Shown: piece after piece, positions 58,721-64,000 of the stretch
Layout of the letters: each line of letters starts with the position of its first letter
Position numbering within the stretch: the stretch's first letter is position 1
Assembly: GCA_963809875.1 (NCBI GenBank)
Contig: CAWELC010000006.1
Span: 124,001-188,000 of the forward strand
DNA length: 64,000 nt
Reading direction: 5' to 3'
From: JAFGAS01 sp963809875
Lineage (GTDB): Bacteria > Desulfobacterota > Zymogenia > Zymogenales > Zymogenaceae
Made by a program: the position numbers and the translations under genes
The notes under the pieces: model-generated
Told to the model about the DNA's origin: nothing
Seen by the model: the letters and a program-made list of their open reading frames with translations, nothing else
The model's database searches: none

Positions 58721-58749
58721 AGTATTGGGGAAAACGGGGGGGTTGTCAA
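58721..58749 (-). promoter_or_regulatory. Promoter for the beta-barrel copy 1 operon
   Basis: Minus-strand TTGACA is followed after 17 bases by AATACT (four of six matches to the -10 consensus), 63 bases before the ATG at 58658. Confidence 0.6.
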
Positions 58750-58916
58750 GAGGAATGAAGGGGGGAAGAGCGGCGGATGACGAGCGTCGAAAAAACGAGC
58801 CCGTCTGTCAAAAATGAAATAAATCTCGTCCTATTGTATAACCATTTGATAATTTGGTCTTTACTATATCGCCTTTATGCCCTATTATCCACGCATATTC
58901 CTGAACGGAGGGTTCC

Positions 58917-60243
58917 ATGAAGGACGGATACACAAAGGAAGGATATCTCGTCTCAAGGCGGTACGCTTACTACGTTTTCGCTGTCCTCTTTGTCATTTAC
59001 ATGATCGATTACGTCGACCGCTATGTGGTGGCCGGGGTCGTCCCTTACCTCAAGATGTCGATTGCCGAGGGGGGACTCGGCCTCTCGGATACCCAGTCCG
59101 GCCTGATGATGTCGGTCATCTACTGGTCGATGATCGTGCTCACCTTCCCGTTTTCCATACTCCTGGACCGCTGGAAGCGGGCAAAGAGCCTCGGGGTCAT
59201 GGTGATGCTCTGGAGCTTTGCCACCGGCATCTGCGCCTTCACCAAGAGCTTTCCGCAGCTCCTTTCTGCCCGCGTGGCCGTAGGTGTCGGCGAGGCCGGG
59301 TACGTCCCGGGCGGGTACAACCTGATCGCCGCCTACTTCCCCGAGAAGAAGCGGGACCTCATCATCGGCATTTGGAACGCCGCGATCCCCCTCGGGGTGG
59401 TCGGTGGGACGATACTGGGCGGCATCATCGGGGTCCGCTACGGCTGGCGGCACGCCTTCGGGATCGTGGCGATACCGGGGCTTGATACTGGCGCTCCTCT
59501 TCTTCCTTATGAGGGACTACAAGACCGTCGCGCTCCTGAAAACCGTGACGGGCTCCAAGACGTCCCAGAAGATCAAGATGAAGGTGGCCGACATCATCAA
59601 GGAATTCCTCCACACCCCGTCGCTGCTTCTGACCTACCTGGGCTACACCGGCTGCGTGTTTGTCACCAACGCGCTGTTGTTCTGGCTTCCCTCCTACTTC
59701 AACCGCACCGAGGGGCTCCCCATGGACAAGGCGTCCATGAAGTCGTCGGTCGTGTTCCTGCTGGCCATCGTGGGCGCCCCGCTGGGAGGGATATTGACCA
59801 ACCTGCTGCAGAAGAGGGTCAAAAACGCACGGCTCGTGTTTCCGACGATCAGCTGCCTGGTCTCCGCGATCCTGCTCTTTGCCGCGTTCTATTTCTTCCA
59901 GGGCAAAGCCCAGTACTATCTCCTCGTCGCGATGGGGCTGACCATCCCGATGTTTATCGCGGGGTCTGCCGCCGTCACCCAGGACGTCGTCCACCCGGGG
60001 CTTCGCTCGATATCGTTTTCCCTCTGCATGGTCGTCCACAACCTGCTGGGGGGATCCATCGGGCCGATCTTCGTGGGGTTCATCTCCGACCGCTCCGCCG
60101 ATCCCGCCATCGGGCTGACGGCCGGGATAAAATACCTCCCGTTTTTCCTCGCCCTCGGCGCGGCGTTCTTTTTCGTCGGCTCTTTCTTTTACACGAAAGA
60201 CCTGGCGAAAGTGGAGCGGGTGGTGCTGGAACCGGAAAAATAG
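58917..60243 (+). CDS. Major facilitator superfamily transporter (frameshifted)
   Basis: About 441 residues, twelve predicted helices, GGAGG before the ATG. MFS marks: MIDYVDRYVVAGVVPYLK in helix 1, the loop 2-3 motif LLDRWKRAKSLGV, and GEAGYVPGGYNLIAAYFPEK in helix 5 region. The start pattern (YVDRYV) resembles the organic-acid and Spns-type branches (anion:cation symporters). One extra G at 59484 breaks the frame at IPGLILALLFFLMRDYK. It lies between the two beta-barrel modules on the opposite strand and ends at a good terminator. Substrate not inferable. Confidence 0.85.
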
Positions 60244-60260
60244 CGAGTCTTTCCGACTGC

Positions 60261-60292
60261 AAAAAGGCCGCGGCGGAAGCTGCGGCCTTTTC
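60261..60292 (+). terminator. Intrinsic terminator after the MFS gene
   Basis: AAAAAGGCCGC pairs with GCGGCCTTTTC across a 10-base loop, ending in a T-rich tail. The AT-rich island begins about 30 bases further on. Confidence 0.85.
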
Positions 60293-60328
60293 TAAAGGGT
60301 TTCCTTTCATCGTTTAGCAGAGCGCGTA

Positions 60329-60805
60329 TTAGAAGAACCAGTCACCCTCGGCGTGGATTAGTTTCCAATCGCCCTCATCATTTGATATCCACCACTTAGT
60401 TCTACCATTCTCTATAGTACCGTTAATGTTAGAAACCCAACTTGTAGAGAGTACTATTACGTTAACTCCGCTATTAGCAGTGTCCTCATCCATGGGATAG
60501 CTGATTCGACCGATCGAATATGTTACATTTATATTCTCTCTGCTATCAAAAAAACTTTGTATTCCACTCATAAAATCTGTTTTTGAACTAAAACCTCCCA
60601 CGTTACCAGTGTAATCATCGGATATAAGCTCCCTTATGCCATATACATTCTTCACTTCAAATGACTCAAAGAAGGACCGAGCAAACTTGGTGGCTTTGTC
60701 TGCGTTCTGATCTTCGATTTGATTACTATACGTGTTGATAGATATAGAAAAGAAAGAGACTAATACGCTACCGATAATTAATACTTTCTTTACTGTTTCC
60801 ATCAT
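60329..60805 (-). CDS. Secreted NTF2-like domain protein
   Basis: A 158-residue protein with a signal peptide (KVLIIGSVLVSFFSISINTYS) and one NTF2-like domain: ATKFARSFFESFEVKNVYGI, SDDYTGNVGGFSSKTDFMSG and the end LIHAEGDWFF. The end and the DDYTGNVGG turn match the C-terminal domain of the FecR protein at 55591 (TDYNGSAGG, SEGEWVF). It is the last of three minus-strand genes in the AT-rich island. GGGG precedes the two possible ATG codons. No catalytic residues stand out; a binding or structural role outside the inner membrane is likely. Confidence 0.7.
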   Translation of the reverse strand: MMETVKKVLIIGSVLVSFFSISINTYSNQIEDQNADKATKFARSFFESFEVKNVYGIRELISDDYTGNVGGFSSKTDFMSGIQSFFDSRENINVTYSIGRISYPMDEDTANSGVNVIVLSTSWVSNINGTIENGRTKWWISNDEGDWKLIHAEGDWFF

Positions 60806-60866
60806 AACCCCGAAGAATACATGAACTTAATAGTCCATTAGCAGGTGAAACGGTGTGAAATGGCCG

Positions 60867-61322
60867 TTAAACTACTTCAAAGAACCAGTCTCCAGCTGTC
60901 TTTTCAATTTTCTTAATTTTGAAATTATCCAGTTCTGAGACCCACCACGTAATTTGACCACTTTTATACGCACCAAGATCACCTTCCCAAATTACTGTTA
61001 TTTTGTATATCATGTCTTCATAGATAATTTTTTGGATTTCAGATAAGAATCCTATTTCTTGGTCAGATCCAATAAAGAATGCGGTCGTCTGGCTAATAAG
61101 ATCATCAGCAGAGCTGAAGATCCCCCCGATACCGTCATATGCGGGGGATATAAGGGATTCTATAGCTTTTATATTTCTGGTCTTAAAGTAATCAAGAAAA
61201 TCTAGGACGACATTCCTTGCTTTTTGTCCTGGATCCATTAATCCAAGCTTACTCTTTTGCAGCTTTTTACTCTTGCCGTTTTGACTTGCTTCGGTTCTTT
61301 TCCCACTTTTCATTCTTTTCAC
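60867..61322 (-). CDS. NTF2-like domain protein without signal peptide
   Basis: A 151-residue protein. The first 27 residues are basic and hydrophilic (MKRMKSGKRTEASQNGKSKK) with no signal peptide. The rest is an NTF2-like domain: DPGQKARNVVLDFLDYFKTR, SPAYDGIGGIFSSADDLIS and ITWWVSELDN, ending AGDWFFEVV. The domain starts at the same point (DPGQ/DPND) as the NTF2-like part of the FecR fusion, and the basic leader sits where the hinge of that fusion would be. It may be the remnant of a FecR fusion that lost its N-terminal part, or a cytoplasmic variant. It lies 38 bases after the beta-barrel copy 2 gene. Confidence 0.65.
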   Translation of the reverse strand: MKRMKSGKRTEASQNGKSKKLQKSKLGLMDPGQKARNVVLDFLDYFKTRNIKAIESLISPAYDGIGGIFSSADDLISQTTAFFIGSDQEIGFLSEIQKIIYEDMIYKITVIWEGDLGAYKSGQITWWVSELDNFKIKKIEKTAGDWFFEVV

Positions 61323-61360
61323 CTGATCTGCAATAAGAAGGTTGCAGTTTATTAGAAATT

Positions 61361-63073
61361 CTAGAATGAGATGGTAAAGTCTAAGGAATATATATTCTCT
61401 CCGTAGCGTTTCTGAGTATCCAATGGGCGAGAGTCGAAGTTCCTGTAACTTGCGCCTATGGAGTAGATATATTTCTCTCTCTCTCGTATAAAACTTATCT
61501 TGGCTTCATGCGAAGTGGTTCCCCCCTGACCGTTTATGAATTCGCCAGTGTACGATAATCTAAGTCGATTGACATTACTATTGTACGGAAACCGTATATT
61601 TAACCCCGTCCTGACTATAGATAAAACCTCCAAAGAGTCTACGTCTGTGCTATGATTAAAGGTTTTCTTAAAACCTACCTGGTAGACTATATAGGGATTC
61701 CAATGAATATTTGATAAATTAAATTCACAGCTATAGCTTGTTAAGAGTGTATTAGTATAAGACTCGACATCAGTAACTGAATTGTCGTTCTGTTCGAAAT
61801 CGTAGCCACAAGAGTAAGACATGTCAACACTATCTAATTTCGAGCTATTCGAAATTCTTAGGCCGGCATTCCTACTCTCTTCGTTTACGCTTCTTGGGTC
61901 ATTCTCAGATTGTCTGTTCGTGGAGCCATAGTAAATAGCTAGCTGAAGACCTTTAAGAAAGGTTGCTACATCTCGGTAATAGAATGGCGTTAAGGTAATA
62001 TCACCATAAGAGGTATTAATATTAGTACGATAATCTTTTAGCGTATTATCATTGAGGGAGTCCCTGCTGTGAAAATAATAACTATAGACTTTTAGGAATT
62101 CCGACCTCTTGTATCTCAAACTCGCTCTGATTTTCTCTATATCGTTACTGTATTTTCCCATAACCGCGTGAAACTGAGGTTCAACATATTCGTAGTCAAC
62201 GCTAAGATCTAAATAGTTGTAATAAGCGTCAGAATATTCGTAGTATAAGCCTAATCTTAATGCCAATCCATAATAGGTATCTACTTCATGACCTGCACGG
62301 TTAGGATTATACCAGCTTATAGCTAATTCACTTTTGATATTAATTGTATTGTCAACTATATTTGGATTACCGAGCGAACCTAATTCAAAATGCAGATTTG
62401 TATCGAGAGATAAAACATCATTACAGTAATCGGTTACTATTGTATCTGGGTATAGTTTGGAGACTTCAGTATGAATATAGGAAATGCCGACAAGATAAGC
62501 TGGTATTCTTATATAGGCCTTTGGTGTAAATTCTAGTCGTAAACCACCAAATATGTGTTCGAACGTATCTTCTTCGCCATCGCGGTTTCTTCCTCCAAGT
62601 ACCTTCATCTTAAATTGAGGGGAAAACTTATACCATCCTCTTATACCTAGGAAAGAATCACTAAAGGTGTAGTTTGTATAGTATTCAAAATTATCTCCAA
62701 TACTAATAGCGAATTTGTCTTTCTTAGTTATGCCAAAATATACCTCTAATAGTTCCCAACGCTTATCCAAATCGCCAGTAACGACCTTGTCGGTAGCGTG
62801 TCTACCTAACAGATGCAGTTTTAGTATTAGGTCATCTTTTAGGGCTTGGCTAAAATCAATTAGGAGATTCTCATTATAGTGCCAGTTATCCCCAGTCCTC
62901 AGATTAATATCAAGGGTGGATTGACTGCGGTTTCCGTACACGGATTCATAATACGTCTTCGATATCTGTAGTTGTATCAAGACGTCCAGCTCCGCCGCCC
63001 ACTCGATGGCGTGCAGGGTCAGCGGAGAAAGGAGGATAATTGAAAGGAAGATGAAAAATAAGACCTTTTTCAT
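61361..63073 (-). CDS. Outer-membrane beta-barrel protein, copy 2
   Basis: A 570-residue protein with a signal peptide (FFIFLSIILLSPLTLHA) and a C-terminal IYSLDFTISF fitting outer-membrane insertion. It is a clear homologue of copy 1 over the whole length: TYYESVYGN, GRHATDK, TNYTFSDSFLG, LGGRNRD, SYIHTEVSKLYPDTIVTDYC and EPQFHAVMG line up in order. Divergence is large and its codon use is AT-rich, so a recent local duplication is unlikely. It heads a minus-strand set with two NTF2-like genes. No frameshift, no known family, no plug domain or TonB box seen. Confidence 0.8.
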   Translation of the reverse strand: MKKVLFFIFLSIILLSPLTLHAIEWAAELDVLIQLQISKTYYESVYGNRSQSTLDINLRTGDNWHYNENLLIDFSQALKDDLILKLHLLGRHATDKVVTGDLDKRWELLEVYFGITKKDKFAISIGDNFEYYTNYTFSDSFLGIRGWYKFSPQFKMKVLGGRNRDGEEDTFEHIFGGLRLEFTPKAYIRIPAYLVGISYIHTEVSKLYPDTIVTDYCNDVLSLDTNLHFELGSLGNPNIVDNTINIKSELAISWYNPNRAGHEVDTYYGLALRLGLYYEYSDAYYNYLDLSVDYEYVEPQFHAVMGKYSNDIEKIRASLRYKRSEFLKVYSYYFHSRDSLNDNTLKDYRTNINTSYGDITLTPFYYRDVATFLKGLQLAIYYGSTNRQSENDPRSVNEESRNAGLRISNSSKLDSVDMSYSCGYDFEQNDNSVTDVESYTNTLLTSYSCEFNLSNIHWNPYIVYQVGFKKTFNHSTDVDSLEVLSIVRTGLNIRFPYNSNVNRLRLSYTGEFINGQGGTTSHEAKISFIREREKYIYSIGASYRNFDSRPLDTQKRYGENIYSLDFTISF

Positions 63074-63248
63074 AAATCTCCCCGAATGGGAAGGAATTAA
63101 CGGTCAAGGGAATTGACGAGAACCTATAAAGGAAATTAGGGAATCCTAATTATGGACTGTAGGTTGAACTTTATTACGAGGCAAGTCAAGCAATATTATG
63201 TATGCAAATATAATGTTTATTGATGGTAAATGGGGATGGGGAGGAGAA

Positions 63249-63413
63249 ATGAAGATACAAGAACGATATCAGGAGTTTGCGAGCGTTGACAAGTATATAA
63301 TAATTTTACTATTAGTATGTAACAACTTCGCCGTTATACAAAGTGCATTATCGTACGCCGCCTCTCCAAACGGGTACACGTCGCGGCGGCACCGGGTCCT
63401 TATCCGTGGTTAA
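63249..63413 (+). pseudogene. Truncated secretory-protein start at the island's right edge
   Basis: An excellent ribosome-binding site (GGGGAGGAG, four bases before the ATG) starts a 54-residue frame with a hydrophobic segment YIIILLLVCNNFAVIQSAL and a plausible signal cleavage region (SALSYA). The frame runs into GC-rich DNA at about 63350 and ends soon after in an unnatural basic tail. It looks like the 5' end of a gene cut at the island boundary. A TATAAT lies at 63209. The rest of the 63074-63452 gap shows nothing else. Confidence 0.45.
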
Positions 63414-63452
63414 ATCACCTGCCCAACCGACGACTACGCCGAATCTTGCGTC

Positions 63453-64000
63453 CTAACGAGCCTTCTCCGAAAACTCGATCTTCAGCGTCTCGCCCGGCTC
63501 GATCGTTACGGTTGCGTCGAGCACGACCGTGACGGCGCCCCCATACTTTTCGATCCTGCCGGGCAGCTTCAGAACTCCCTTCGAGATCCTCACCTGATCC
63601 CTGGGTCCGCCCGCAGAAAGCGACAGCCGCCCGATCTCCAGCTTCCCGTGCAGCACCGAAAGCTCCGCCCGGGCCGTGCGCTCGGCCACCCGCTGGGAAA
63701 AGGTCCCCCAGCCGGTGCCCGTCGACCAGAAGGTTTTGAAATCATCCGCGCTCACCTTCGGGGCAAACCCGTAGGCTTTTCCCGGCGCGTCAAACGTAAA
63801 GCCCGAGAGCGCGATCACCAGCCCCCAGTTGGCCAGCGCCCGCACGTAGTGGTTGCCGCACTCCACCTCGTTAAACGGGTTGCGGTACCTGCCGTCGTAG
63901 CGCTGTCCTGATCCCCTGACGACCGAGAGCCCTTCGTCGAGCAGCCCCTCGCCGATCAGGTGGACGGCGACCTGGTACTCGAAGCCCGTCATGACCTCGT
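63453..64000 (-). CDS. GH116-type glycoside hydrolase, C-terminal part (5' end outside window)
   Basis: The frame is open to the right edge; about 182 C-terminal residues are present. The blocks EVMTGFEYQVAVHLIGEGLLDEG and YDGRYRNPFNEVECGNHYVRA match the end of the (alpha/alpha)6 barrel of GH116 enzymes (bile acid beta-glucosidase GBA2-like, formerly DUF608). A beta-rich tail with IEPGETLKIEFSEKAR follows. GH116 enzymes cleave beta-glucosides or beta-xylosides, some on lipids. The catalytic acids lie outside the window. GC-rich, unlike the island to its left. Confidence 0.8.
   Translation of the reverse strand, partial: EVMTGFEYQVAVHLIGEGLLDEGLSVVRGSGQRYDGRYRNPFNEVECGNHYVRALANWGLVIALSGFTFDAPGKAYGFAPKVSADDFKTFWSTGTGWGTFSQRVAERTARAELSVLHGKLEIGRLSLSAGGPRDQVRISKGVLKLPGRIEKYGGAVTVVLDATVTIEPGETLKIEFSEKAR

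Larger units (their letters stand above)
60320..63350. other. AT-rich island carrying a second copy of the beta-barrel/NTF2-like module
   Basis: Base composition drops sharply; one 60-base line counted here (61321-61380) is one-third G+C, against clearly GC-rich sequence on both sides. It contains three minus-strand genes and a truncated signal-peptide frame at its right end. No flanking direct repeat, tRNA or integrase was found. The genes here are free of frameshifts. Confidence 0.7.

Noticed and set aside
63198..63248. Upstream ATG at 63198 as start of the truncated frame at the island edge.
   Set aside because: It lacks a ribosome-binding site and would place a hydrophilic extension before the signal-like segment; the ATG at 63249 has a strong site.
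60320..63350. Prophage or transposon carrying the AT-rich genes.
   Set aside because: No integrase, transposase, phage structural gene, terminal inverted repeat or attachment duplication was seen.

Overview
The window looks like chromosomal DNA of a GC-rich, Gram-negative, probably anaerobic bacterium. The Gram-negative call rests on SecDF-YajC, LolA-like carriers, several lipoproteins and two outer-membrane beta-barrels. The anaerobic call is an inference from corrinoid-dependent chemistry (an MttB-family methyltransferase with its corrinoid protein, methylmalonyl-CoA mutase), two radical SAM enzymes and many acyl-CoA genes. A Desulfobacterota-like (former Deltaproteobacteria) source fits, but no rRNA or ribosomal-protein marker is present to settle the lineage. 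No tRNA, rRNA, CRISPR array, transposase or prophage was recognised.

Layout. 1-3014: end of a large secreted jelly-roll protein. 3.1-10.1 kb (minus): a V4R protein, then a probable operon of SCP2-like proteins, a fused E1 dehydrogenase, a dienoyl-CoA isomerase-like crotonase and a class III aminotransferase. 10.2-12.1 kb: glucokinase and class II aldolase. 12.3-21.3 kb: an enoyl-CoA hydratase, a TPR lipoprotein, lysine genes dapB and dapL around an FAH-family enzyme, a cyclase-family hydrolase, an Old Yellow Enzyme homologue and a DUF4412-like lipoprotein. 21.4-29.2 kb (plus): two membrane proteins (DUF5058 plus partner), an M20 hydrolase, a zinc alcohol dehydrogenase, a B12-type radical SAM protein, an MttB-family methyltransferase and its corrinoid protein. 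29.3-36 kb (minus): envelope genes, including a lipoprotein with an NTF2-like fold, a phospholipase C-like protein, LolA, a NodB-type deacetylase, a LolB-like lipoprotein, a radical SAM protein and a GT2 glycosyltransferase. 36-42 kb (minus): queA, a small unknown gene, tgt, yajC, secD and secF. 42.3-53.6 kb (plus): V4R and MerR proteins, cobalamin adenosyltransferase, split methylmalonyl-CoA mutase, a cysteine-less thiolase with a DUF35 partner, an acyl-CoA dehydrogenase, MeaB, a classical thiolase and AlaX. 53.8-55.5 kb: a ThDP enzyme. 55.6-63.1 kb: two paralogous beta-barrel/NTF2-like modules on either side of an MFS transporter; the second lies in an AT-rich island of about 3 kb. The window closes inside a GH116-type glycosidase.

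How the genes work together. The 42-53 kb block is a short-chain or branched acyl-CoA and propionyl-CoA block with its own cofactor supply (CobO) and mutase chaperone (MeaB). The 21-29 kb block reads as uptake, hydrolysis and corrinoid-dependent demethylation of an unknown substrate. The 55-63 kb block is an uncharacterised envelope module present twice.

Sequence quality. Many well conserved genes are broken by single-base frameshifts. About 35 could be resolved by eye and roughly nine in ten are one-base insertions, often lengthening a short homopolymer. They look like residual long-read errors rather than gene decay, so broken genes are annotated across the shift.
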